A stretch of DNA of 64,000 nucleotides from Cinclus cinclus. Its lineage: Eukaryota > Chordata > Aves > Passeriformes > Cinclidae. The position numbers and the translations under genes were made by a program. The stretch lies in the NCBI RefSeq assembly GCF_963662255.1, contig NC_085046.1, positions 99,961,324 through 100,025,323 on the forward strand. The letters run 5' to 3'. Under the pieces are notes generated by a model, which was not told the DNA's origin, ran no database searches, and saw only the letters and a program-made list of their open reading frames with translations. How positions within the stretch are numbered: position 1 is the stretch's first letter; each line of letters starts with the position of its first letter. Positions 1-12,300 of this stretch are shown here, one piece after another.

Positions 1-1200
1 TTTTCAGTAAAAATAATAGAGGAGTAGAGTAGAAGTGCCTGCAGTTACACAACAAAACCAAAAGAAAAGTGTTCTCGTGACATAAGGCTCAAATAGCCAT
101 CATGAAAGTCTTTTGTACACTCAGGTTCATGTGAGTCGATTGCTTTTGAAAGGCATCAGACTAAGCCTTAAAGCTCCAGTCCACAAAGTTAAGTTTAGAA
201 ATAACTGCAGTGAATGTAGCTGTGTTTACTTATCTAAAAGGGCAAGGGTGAGCAAGACAGACCTGTTCTTGTACCATTTAACCTCTGCAAGGAATGTCAG
301 TCTTCACATCAGAAGAAGCAAAACCAACACACTGGTCTGGGTTTTTTCTGACGCACAGATTCTCAGTGCCTTTTGGTCTGACTCTAATCTCTGCCTGTTA
401 ATACAGAGGTGGAGGAAGTAAGCCTGCTTGTTTAGATAGCCATCACCTTCTCATTGCATCCTACTGCTTGTTCCCATCTCCGCTTTCTTCTTCTCCTTTT
501 CGTGTCACCCACCGTCAGTTAAAACCACAGAAATGATCCACACTAAAAATAACCCCTCCCTCCACCTCATTTGGTCAGGCCAAACAAACAGCTTTACCAG
601 GACACAGCTGAGGGCACAGTGCAGACATAAAAATGAGAAAGTGGAGTGGATAGTGATGGGGAGGGTTGGAGGAAGGAGGACAATGGCTTAGCCTGGCAGC
701 TTTGTTGGAACAAATGCACATGAAACTAAACAGTAGGCACTCCTTAGCTGCCCAGAGTAGCAACATGATTCAAAGACTGATGACTTACTTAAAATATAAA
801 ACCTGAGGAGAAAAATAATTGATGTAGAGGTATGAAAAGGGTATCACATGAGCCTAAGCATCTCTAAAAAGTAAACGACTTCCAAAGTCACTTGGTTCGT
901 GATATACCCTCCAGTTTTGAAACATCAGATCCCAACAAGAACACAACCTTTCCACACTGGAAAAACCTGCCCAGAGATAGTATGCACTGACAGAACTGGG
1001 CCACTCCTCACCTACAGCAAACAAAAAGCCAGCTTGCTAGAAGCAAATGCCTGGAATTCCCCCCAAATCAAGCTGACTGTTAAGAGTCACAATTTTCTCC
1101 CTACTACATCCTCAAATTCCATAGAGCAACTCTCCGTAAAGTGCTGAAACTTTTTAAAATTTCCCTCTTGCTGTTTGGAAGCATGCAAAACAATATGTTT

Positions 1201-1392
1201 TTTTTAAAAAAAGAAACAACAACAACAACAACAAAAAAACCAACAAAACAACAAAACCCCAAAACAAACAAAAAAATCACAAAACAAAAAACACCCCCAA
1301 AAACAAAAACAAAACAACAACAACAAAACAAACAAAAAAAATGCCCCCAAAACCCCAAAACAACAACAACAACAACAACAACCCAACCCCCG
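1201..1392 (+). repeat. A/C-rich low-complexity tract with CAA repeats
   Basis: About 190 nt made almost only of A and C, including AAC/CAA triplet runs at about 1216-1232 and 1360-1382. It creates spurious Asn/Thr/Lys/Gln-rich frames on the plus strand and Cys/Phe-rich frames on the minus strand. It resembles a degenerate poly-A tail, but no element body was recognised next to it. Confidence 0.85.
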
Positions 1393-1623
1393 AACCTAAT
1401 TATACTATTTGCAAAGATGTTTTATTGTTTCTATTTTGGAAAGGGAAAAAGTAAAAGAAAACAAAAATTGATTTATTGTATATCTATGTATTTCCCCCAG
1501 GATTCCAACTCCTAAAGTTTAAGTATGTTGACATCCATCATGTAAGCATGGATCAAGAATGGTGTTGGCATGACATGTGGCTGTACTTATAATAAGCCCA
1601 CCACTCCTGAGAATTAGAGAACC

Positions 1624-1643
1624 AAAAAAAAAAAAAAAAAAAA
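1624..1643 (+). repeat. Poly-A run of about 20 nt
   Basis: Simple homopolymer in GNAL intron 4 with no recognisable retroelement body beside it. Confidence 0.85.
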
Positions 1644-3084
1644 GATATGCCTTTCAATGTGACAATCCTTTGAGTCAACAACATTGCAAGACACATGTCA
1701 GCATTTTTTCCTTCAAATTCATTCCATTAGGAAAGTAGGAACTACTCGTAGTGGGAATATGAAATGGAAGTTGTCTCTTTTTTCTACAGATTTTGCTATC
1801 ACAAGCAGGAGAGCTAATGAAACCTGATATACTGTGATCTGTGTCTGTAGCTCTTTAAACCTCTCACTAGAAAAGTCAACAGCTTTGTCTTAACTCTGCT
1901 CTCAAAGCCCCTTTTCTGAAGACAAAAGCAAACCACACATCTACAAAAAGCCTGCAGACTACCAAGGATGGCACTTGCCACAGGACTCATGAGTTTACTT
2001 CCTCATGGTGATAGCTGGGGGCTCCCACCAACATTTCAAAGCCACTCTCCTGCCACCCTCTACCTGGAGAACCTTCTCACTGATGCCACAGACTTGGAAC
2101 AAACTTGTTTTATCCTCCAAATTCTATTTTCATTTCCACATACTCCAGGGGCTACAACTAACTGCCTCTGAACCGGATTTTTCACCCCACTAGCTCTTGA
2201 ATAGATTACAATCTTATACAGAGGTAGGAAAAATCTTATACTTAAATGCACATATGTGTGCTGGTGCACACATGCATGAAAACTAAAACCCCTGCTTGCT
2301 GGTTTGAATTGAAAATATCTGAAGGCATGCTCTTTGTTCCTTTGAGCCTTTGGAGATAATACTCCTGACTGCCTTACTTCCCTCAGACATTTTTTCTGCT
2401 TTTAGGGAGAAAAAGGTTAGGCCCTGTCCAATTAGGAAATGTGCGTAACTCTCCACTGAATCATGTGTGTCTTGCCAGGAATTAGTTTTAAAACAATCAA
2501 TATCTGGAAGCACAAGAGAGTTTTGTGCATGCTATGCTATAGTCTGCTACACTGTCTGAAACAGCACCCTGAAGAACATGCACTATTTAAGAGAAATTAT
2601 CACTGTCTGTTGATACAATATGTCCATTACAAACTTAGTTAGATAACTAATGAAGTCCTAAATTAACTCAAAACATTATTACACAAGATTTAGTTTTGGA
2701 AAAGAAGTCCCAGGAGCTTTCAACCAGCACACCTATAGAAGCTCTGTGAACAGAAAATGGCAAATGTGAAAGACCAACTGACATGACCTCGTGTCTTCGA
2801 AAGTTTCCCAGATTTTCGGAAGTTAACTTCTTGAGCACGAGGTGATTCATGTCACTGAAAATCCAGATGCAAGTGCCTGAAACCAGGTAGTTGCATTTCA
2901 GTGTATTTATGAGATTGTGATTGTTAAATTCAGTGTTGCAGAATATCCCAAACGTGAACTACCATACACCATGGAAGAGAGGAATTTTCTCCTTTCCTCA
3001 GCTTAGTTTCCTCCCTCTGAAAAGACAGGCACAAGAATATGTAATTACAGCTTTTTAAATACTAAAAATTGTATTTGGCTCCCT

Positions 3085-3420
3085 TTCTCCTTCAACTTGG
3101 AGTGATCTCTTTCCAAGAGTAAACATATCCAGTTTACTTTGTCTTCTCTTACTCTTCATGCTCTCCTCTGGACCCCATTTGTGTACTTCTTTTTAAGTTC
3201 AGTTCCCAAAATTAGATACAATACCCCAGCTGAGGACTCACCATTGCCAAAGAGAATGGCATAATTACTTCATGCTTTTTTGTACAACAGCGTTGTTAAT
3301 GCATCCCAGAACGAGTTAACTTACTGTTTGTGGTCCATTACTACAACAAAGAATTTTTCCTGCACTACAAGCAGTTTCTTTACATCCTGTATCCTCTTCC
3401 ATTCCCTTCCCTAGAGACTT
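3085..3420 (-). mobile_element. Old, degenerate CR1-like LINE fragment
   Basis: The plus-strand text is the reverse complement of the CR1 3' region. Segments such as TGGATACAATACCCCAGCTG-like sequence, followed by GAGGACTCACCATTGCC and GCATCCCAGAACGA, parallel the diagnostic CR1 string about an antigen-like 'ACACAGTACTCCAGGTGAGG...' block known across birds and reptiles. Many substitutions indicate an old insertion. No intact reverse transcriptase frame remains. Boundaries are approximate. It lies in the same orientation as GNAL, within intron 4. Confidence 0.7.
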
Positions 3421-4924
3421 TCTGTTTATTCTTGAGGGGCTACCAGAAGGGGATGACTGGTTGACCTGCGGGAGACAACCATGTTTGACTGACTTTAATG
3501 TACAGATTTAGTATGACCAAGATTCTATAGCAACTTGCTCTTAATTCCTTGTACTGCTAAAAAACCCCTGAAAAGTGGAAAAGAATTGAACTATTTATTT
3601 GAAATGTGTTAGTCACAACTGGTAGAGAAAATACGGTGAAGAGAGGTACAGATTTTAAAATGAAAAATAATTAATAAAAAAAGTATTTCAATGGTAAAAA
3701 GAAGCCTTCTCTAGTAGCCACTCCTTACTATTTTTGCTTCTTTAATCACAATCTACAACACTTTTTCCCACAAACCACAAGTGCTGAATCATGTAAGACC
3801 TAAAGTGACATTAAAATAACAAAAATACTGCTACTTGCAGTGTTTCCCCAAGGGAGATCAAAAAGTTCAGACCATTTTCTCTTAGTGATACACAACATTA
3901 GGAACTGTGAAGAATAAAAAAAGGGGAATTTTGTATTTTTAAACATTTTATTTTTCTAATGAGAAGGGTTCCAAACAATGGTGTTCTTTTCTGCTAAATC
4001 AGTCAAAATGTAATGAACGATTAAGGAACTATGAAGATATTTGAAAGCACAAATGTGCTTTGTGGTACTGTAAGCATTGCCTCTACAAAATCAGGCTGAA
4101 GAGCAATTTATTTTCCATCTTAAGAACAAATATAAAGTGTATTCTCTGTCTGTACGGAAGAAAATATTAGTCATGGCAGATAATTTAAAAAATGCATCTT
4201 CATAAGTCATACATGGCAGTATAGCAAATGAGAAGACATGTCATTACACATGAAGGAATAAAAAATTGGATGCAATGGATTTTTTGAACAGACTAGTCAA
4301 CATGTATAACAGATCTGAAAATACCTTAGATATGGATAATTATCATTAATAGTACCCTTTGGGCCCTGCTAAAGTGTTGGTACAAAGGTCTTCACACAAA
4401 TTCCTCTTACCTGCAATTGTGGAAAAGCTCTCGTGGAATTATGAAATAATCTGCTGTAATTATACAAATAAATCAACTGTGTCAAAAACACCCCAAACCC
4501 TACCAACACCAAAACACCAACAAAAATCTCCACCCCACAATAAAAATACTAGATAATGGAAAATAAAACAACACGTTGAACACGATTTGTAGCTTGGGTT
4601 TCTCATTACCAACAGGGTTTAGTAAAACTAGAAGGGCAACAAGAATGAGCAAAGACGTGGAACAAGCCCTGTGAGAGAAGTTAAGGAGACTTTTTAAGTG
4701 GAAAGATAAATATTTGAAGGTATATGATATGCAATGAGAGGGGCAGTGTCGGAAAGATGAAGTATTTCTAACAGAGAAACTAGGGAAGACTTGTGGGCAG
4801 CAGGCTTGGAAAGAAAAAAACCAACAAAACAAACAAAATCTCCAAATCAATCAAGTGGCACTTCCTCATACAACACATACTTTAACTGCAGACCTCACTG
4901 CTGTAAGTGAAAGCTCACACAGGT

Positions 4925-5035
4925 TGGGGGAGGGGGCAAAAAAACCAAAAAACAAAACAAAAACAAAAGAAAACAAAACAAAATAACCTCAAAAACGAAC
5001 AACAAAAAACCAACCAACCAACAACAACAAAAAGG
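4925..5035 (+). repeat. A/C-rich low-complexity tract leading into a microsatellite
   Basis: A-rich sequence with interspersed CC and CAAAAC units, running directly into the CAAAG array that follows. Similar in style to the tract at 1201-1392. Confidence 0.8.
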
Positions 5036-5130
5036 CAAAGCAAAGCAAAGCAAAGCAAAGCAAAGCAAAGCAAAGCAAAGAAAAGAAAAGAAAAGAAAAG
5101 AAAAGAAAAGAAAAGAAAAGAAAAGAAAAG
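5036..5130 (+). repeat. Compound pentanucleotide microsatellite (CAAAG)9(AAAAG)10
   Basis: Nine exact CAAAG units at 5036-5080 are followed without interruption by ten exact AAAAG units at 5081-5130. The two motifs differ by one base per unit, suggesting one array arose from the other by mutation and expansion. It lies in GNAL intron 4 and is expected to vary in length between individuals. Confidence 0.97.
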
Positions 5131-6141
5131 GAGAAAAATTAAAAGAGAAAAAAAAATTCCTGGAAGAAAAATCCACCAGAAAAAAACCTTTAGCCATAAA
5201 TCTGTAGATACTAGGACAGCCAATGCGACAAACATTACTATGTGTGTGTCCCCTTCTTAAACTCTTTTTCCTGTTTCACGATCAGAGATGAGATCTGTTG
5301 CTAAATGAACCCGTGATCTGAGCAGGTACAATATTCTTATGGTTTTATTGAGCTCTGCAAATCAATTTAAGGTAAATTATCTAGGACACTGTGCATAAAA
5401 CCTTTCCTTCTGCACAGAAAATTATGCTGCAGCAGCCTACTGTTCAGCAAGCCTTTTAAAGATATTATTATTAAAAAACCCCACAATATGAAAATGAATC
5501 ACAGTGATTGAAAAGACCTACTGTTCACAGCTTAATAGCATCCAGAGAACTGTCACTTATCTGAAAAAGATTTTGCTTATTTCAAGTTCTGTGCCAATCT
5601 TTAACCTACACAACTTTACCCACCCCCAAGAAAATCCATAAAAGTGCTCAACGACCTCCCAGATATAAAATTAACGGGGGAAAATGATTTGCTTGTTTTG
5701 TTTTTCAATAGAAAGTATTTGTGATTTTTATATTAATATCACTTCATAACCGGAAGCTCAGCTGCATGAATGCTGTGCTGGCAGTACTAGCTGTGTGTTT
5801 AGGTCCATATATATCCAACTGTTTAAGCTTTTGCAACATTAGACCCTCGGGAATATAGCTGCTTAGGATGACTTCTGTATTTATGGAATATAATAGTTCT
5901 TGCCAGCTTTTCATTCATCAGTGAGAGGAATCAAAACCTGCTCTGTAGAACTGAAGGCCAAGGATGAAATTTAATACTTTACTTTTGAAAAATCCAGTTA
6001 GAACTCTCTGCGGTTTGAATGGCTGGATCTCAGAAATGTGGCTCTCAACAGCCATGTCCTCTACTGTCATGATTTTTAGTCCCTAAAAGTATTTTTTAAT
6101 TACGATTTCTCACTTACACATTCCCTGACTAATTATGCTTC

Positions 6142-6165
6142 TGGTCCATGATATGGTCCATGATA
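6142..6165 (+). repeat. Direct duplication of a 12-bp unit
   Basis: TGGTCCATGATA occurs twice back to back, an exact local slippage duplication in GNAL intron 4. Confidence 0.9.
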
Positions 6166-9100
6166 TACCCACACTCTGCTGCTGGTTAGCATGTTAAGTT
6201 TGCTGATGTTAAAATCTAGGGAGAAATTCAGCAGATAACAGCAGTGATTAGCAATCCTAATTCTAGGGGTGGGAAAAGAAAAACTCTACCATTCAGCTAA
6301 AAGTATGCTATTCTAAATAAGCGACTCTTCTCTTCCCAAAAAGAACAGGCAGCACTGACATCCTGAGATGGAAAGAGAAGCTAGAGGACACCTGCCCGCC
6401 AGAAAGAATATTCTCACCCACATTTTAGAAACTACAAATCCTACCATGAAGCCTCACTTTGCTGTGATACCTGCTGGAAATCTAATAATTAATGACATGG
6501 TTTCAGTAGCATGTAGTGACACCTGACCTCTTCCTCTAGTGACTGTATTTTTGTTACATAGCTTTTTCATTCACATTGGCACTCTGGAGCTGACTGCCAA
6601 CCAGGTCCTGCTGCTGCTTGTGGTCAGCTGTAGGTTTGCAGGCAAGGGGCAGTTAGTTGTCTGCACAGAGGCCTGCAAGGACACACTTTCCCCTATTTTA
6701 GTTAACTATTCTTTGCCTTTTCTTGTTTTCCTACCTGACAGTTCTTAAATTTGGTATTATTGAGCTCCTATGAAAAAAGTGTGTGGGTGTATGTTAAGAA
6801 AAGAATGATCTGCACAGCTCTGTCACTTAACATCCTCTGGAAGTGAGGGTGGACGTGATCAAAAAGCACTCACCAAATTAACAGAGATAAGAGGGCTTGC
6901 ATATCTTTAGCCTATTTCATCTTGCTAAACAATCTCAGTTCAAAACAGTGGGATTTTTTTTTTTTGCATTAAAATATATTTAAGTCCTACTGACAGCACG
7001 AAGAAAACTCAAATGTAATGAATTGGCAGAAGTGTCAGAAAATGTTTACTTTTAAAAGATTTAAAAGGCAAAGTTCAGCTCTGACATCGACGTAACAGAA
7101 AAAATTCCAATATTCTATCTTGCCTAAGGATAAATATCCTTTCAAAACGTCCAGCATAGGTTTTTAAAACAATTGCCAGAGTACACTTTAAACCAACCAA
7201 AATTAATCAACTGATTTAAAGCAAGAAGCCCTAATCTGCATGCTTCATATGATCGCTGGCATGCTTACAACCAGAGCTAGCTCCGTTCCAAGAAATTATT
7301 ACAATCTTCCAACGTAAAAGGCAATGTGAACTTGAAACTGTGTTGTACAGATTACATTCTCCTCCTGACTCCTTTTAAAGAGAAGGCTCTGAAACTTGAA
7401 TTGACTCTCTTTAACTACAGCAAAACAAATTATGTGACAAGGGTGACAGAACAAAACCATAACCATTTTATGGAAACTTTTAGCAGCTAACTGCAAATAT
7501 GCATTGTTCTTGCCTTTTATCTGCTTTATAGCAGTCCTATTTATATGTATTATAAAGAGCTTCTTAGATCCTCAGAGGGAAAAAAAATGTTCGTAATACT
7601 TTTTTGTTTTCAACCTATCTATTTCAGTGTATGCAAGGTATACATAGAGTCTTCTGTTCACACTGTTTAGCTTGTTCTCTGTTCCTCAGCTCAGGTTGCT
7701 ACCTTCTGCAAACAAAATATCCTGTCTGTGTATGCAGTCTTTGTTGACTTTAAAAAAGGTAATCTGCTGCTGACAATAAGTACAAGCCATGGATGAAGCT
7801 ATGGAGGCGATGAGAAAAACAAGCAAAGGTCTAAGCTGGCAATGCTTAACACTATTGCAGAAAGAGAAGCTGTGATCTCAGCAGGTGCTGAAGAAAGGGG
7901 AATGCAGCTCTTTGCAGATGAACACTGACTTCTTTGGAACTCTAAATAATGACACTAATATTATTTGAGTAGGTGACAGTCTCTGTTCCATAGTTCTTCA
8001 CTGGCTTCAGTGACAAGGTGCATACACGTGATGATTTATCCATGATCTGCACACTTTTATCATGGTCCCTGAAGTAAAAAAACAAAGATTCTCCCTGACT
8101 AGAAAACATACTACTTTTCCAGAGCACTCAAAAATAGCAAAAGCAGCAAATCAACCTGTGATCTTTGGACTAAGAGATTAAAATAATTAATTGATAACAA
8201 AGACAATTCTGAAACGTACTCTGCTATGTCTACCTTTTCTTTGGTTGTGATGGAAAATGTGTCTTATTGTAGTTTATAAATAATTACAATTAATAAAATA
8301 ATTCACTATCCTTCTTGTGAAAACTGCCACTTGTGAAAGTCTGAAATGTCATCATCCTTTGACTAAATGGACAATGTGTCTTCATTAAGAGTGTGGATAC
8401 TTTTTGCACTTATTTTACTTCCATTATAATTCAGTTCTATTTACACATAAGGGGAAAAACCAGTGAATTTCTTGCCATCATTTGATGGTCATGTCAAATC
8501 TTGATATATAAACTACTTGGTAATTAAATCTTCTACAGAGATTTCAGTGCACCTTTAGGGTATTGGTAAAAATGACAAGAATTTCTTCTGTTTATTGCCT
8601 GAAGAAAGACTGGGAATCAGGATTAGTCCGTCATTCTGGCCAGGCTACTACACCTCTGTCAAGCATCACCACAGGGATCAGTGCTACTCCGCTGACTGTT
8701 TTTCCAAACCTTACCTCCTAGGATGGCACACGACTGCTGCCACCTCTGCATTGCAGGATTGCTTTCAGAAGACACCCTGGCAGCAGCCACAGCTGTGAAG
8801 GAATTCAAAATAGCAGACCCCCAAAGCAACCACACTTTAAACTAAACACAGATCTGTGACCAGGACAACAATAGCACAGGCTTTAACCTATTGATTCTGC
8901 CTTTCTTAAATTCAAAATTAGTGAGTACATTAAAAAATACTTGATAAACAAAAATCTAATACTCAGAAATGATCCTCTAGTACATTTTTGGTTCTGTGAG
9001 GAGAATCAGTCACTCCTACTTAAAATGATAATTCAAGTTATTAGTCTTCCTGTTGCCATCAAACCAAAATCCAAATTTAGACATAAAAATATTTTTATCC

Positions 9101-9334
9101 TAGTAAAATGCAATGTAAGTATATGAACTTTTCATCTCAAATTGTAGCAAAAAAGGGGAGAATGTGACATTTATTATTACTAATTTGCAGTAGTTGACTG
9201 GATTGTGGACTGACTGTAAAAAGCCTCTAATTAATTTGTAATGGTAGGTACAAAATTTGGAAGCAACACCAGAAAATGTAAACAGGTTTGGAGACCACAG
9301 AAATAACTTAAGCTTTACTTAGCAGCAGCATTAC

Positions 9335-9394
<60 letters not shown>
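9335..9394 (+). repeat. (TAA)20 microsatellite
   Basis: About 60 nt of uninterrupted TAA/AAT repeats in GNAL intron 4. Confidence 0.97.
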
Positions 9395-9397
<3 letters not shown>

Positions 9398-12300
9398 TCT
9401 TTCCAGTTTCACAATGAAAACTCTGTGTTGTGTGACGATAGTAAATAAGTCAGGCTGTAAAGTGTGAATACCATCTCACTGTCTGGGAAATCAGACTCAC
9501 AATGTAAGACAGCAAACATTTAATTTGGCATTACTATGATGATGAAATACTTAATGTAACACCGAGCTTTATTCATAGCCACCATTGTTCATAAGACTTT
9601 CTCAAATAACTGCCTTTTCAGAATGGAATTAATTATTTTACACTGCAAGCTATGAAAAAAAAATACTCTAAAAAATGCAAAGTACTTGTGAAAAAGGTGA
9701 ATGAACCTTTTCCAGATATTTCAATCTGTTCTTAAAAATACTGAGGCAGGAAGGCTTAGAAACAAAATTTATTATCTGTATCTTTAATTTTTTTTCTGAA
9801 TATAACTCCTATTTATTAACTTTGGATCATTTGCGATTATCTACAGGATTTCCTATGACTCCCGGTATTCTACTCTACAGTATTCAATCCCAGTATTTCT
9901 ACTGTTAATTGTTGGGGGTTTAAGTAGATCCCTGAGCTCCTTTCCTGGGATACAAATTTAATTCATTACGTCTCATTGGTATATACTGTTGTGGGTCAGT
10001 AAGTTTGGAGCAAGGGATGGAAGAAATATGTTACACTTTCATTACAGAATAATGTTCTACCATAGCAAAAACCTTACCTTATTTTATGCTTGAACATCAG
10101 TTTTTTGTCTAAAGCAAGCACAATCCCAAACACAAACTGTGTATTTTAAGCAAGAAATCCTGAGCTTCACAGAAGAGCAATACTTTATACACAAAGCACT
10201 TCAATTTTAAGATCCAGTTGTTTTCAGTAAATTCAGAGTATTTATTAAGAAGATAAAATAAAGGAATTAAAGAAAACCATGGTACTGTTTTTGCAATTTT
10301 ACAGTTCCAGTATATATTATAAATTTGAGAAGTAAAGATGTTTTGAGATTTGTTGGTTTGGGCTTCCCCCCCCCTCCCAGATTGTCCTATACTTGTTTGT
10401 AGTGTGATTCCAGTTGCAGTCTTGTATTTTTGAAAATACACAATTGAAAAAATAACTGATTATTTCTGAAAGCACTACTGGGATTGATTGACTGATCCAC
10501 CAAAACCAAACTTACTGCTTACAGAGAACAAAAACAACATAAAAAGTAACACTGAAGTATTTTTTTTGATCTCATGTATGAAATTATTGTAACTTCAATA
10601 CTGACTAGTCAGAAGGATTCAGTTTTGCTGGTTTAATGAAAAGCAAACAGCTTAAGCCACATCTGCTTGCAAACAAGTATTTCATATAGAAGAAAAGCTA
10701 TTGCTGGGCTTCAGCAGAATCTGCTCTTCACGTGAAAACAGCTCAAAATCAGTATCTGCTGTTAATACAGAGTGCACAGCATGAAAACAACTGCTACCAC
10801 AACAAAGACATTTCATGGGTTACCTGATTGCTTCTTCTCCCTAATATCCACTACTTTCCAGCATCAGTTCTGACAATTTTAACCTCTGTATGAAGAATAA
10901 GGAGCTGCCAACAGCTGTAACAGCGTATGTGTTTTCAGCTGTCCTTCTCTGACAGCCTTCTTCATTAGTTCTTCAGGGGTTATTAACTCAGGGCAGTAAT
11001 AATGTTGCCAGACCCACACAACTTTTTTGTTGTCTGACCTTTCAGATACTTTCTGTGTTTGTTTAAATGGGAAAATATGTGTTTATGTAAATATGAAAAC
11101 CTACCAATGTGCATTTTAGATCGCAGAACACCATAAATAACTTAAATTTTTGAAGTCTAATTGATTTTAAAAAGTTAATATTGACCACAGTAATGTTAAG
11201 TATTGCAGTGACAGGTAGTTATGAAAACTTGTGTTCATTCTATCCAAAATGGTAAACAAAGCCCTAAAGTAAAATGGTTGGACAGAAAGGAAAATCAAGT
11301 GAAGCTGAGTGGCAATATTATCTGCATTTTCACTTTTATGTTATTTTCAGGTAAAACATTGTATATTTTCACACCCACAAAAAAGATGGGAAAACTGTGA
11401 GCTAAGTGAAAATCAGAAAATGTAAGGTAATGCTAATTTGTAACTCCTTTGGGCTACATCAAAGGGAAACTTAAACAATTTGTGGTCAAATAAAGTTGAA
11501 GTATTAACTGTACAACCCAAGCAAGTTTAACCACATATGAACCACACTGTGGAAAGCGGTCACCTCCAGGCATCAACACAAGATTGAATTTGAATACCAG
11601 GTATCATAAAAATTTGAAATGCTTAACAAAAATCTATGTAACTTCAAATTCTGAGCAAAAGTATTTCTTCCTTTATCTTGTCTTTATATTATGAATATGA
11701 TGTCCTGATTTTTAAGAGGAAAACCTGAAGGAAAATGAAAGTCATCAGATAGAACTCAAACCACAATATCTGAAAATGTAAAGCAAACCGCAGACCTGAT
11801 TAATCTAAAGCACTTTCCCTGTCAATGCACATTAACACTTCATTCTTAACAGCTAAATTGAAGACCTTGCCTGACTAATAAAACAGCTCTAAAAATTATA
11901 ATTAAAACTCACATACTAAAATCAGCACAAGGGACTGCATCTACACAATTCACTGCTTACGAAGTTTCCAAAAAATACGTTTCCTCCCTAAAATACTCTT
12001 TGCGAAGGAAGACGATCTTTTGAAAACTCTCCCTGCTCCCTAAAACCTGTGAAGTGTTTACATGTCCTCTGTTAAGCAGATGCTTCATGTTGCTGGTAAC
12101 TGGTTTGTATGGCCAAACACTTGACAATGCAGCCCAGACCATTACCTGCTATAAACCCATAGAAAACTGATTAGATTAGCTTCATTCAAGACATATTTTT
12201 TGCAATGCGACTTTGTTTGGCTACATTTTTGGGGAAGACAGGGGGTGAAGGAATTGCACACTGAGCAACTTTGTAGTTCCCAGAAAATTCAAGAACCTTA

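Noticed and set aside
1141..1515. 124-codon Lys/Thr/Gln-rich frame
   Set aside because: It is generated by the A/C-rich low-complexity tract.
4895..5260. Frames of 100-117 codons on both strands
   Set aside because: They translate the A/C tract and the CAAAG/AAAAG array as simple repeats.
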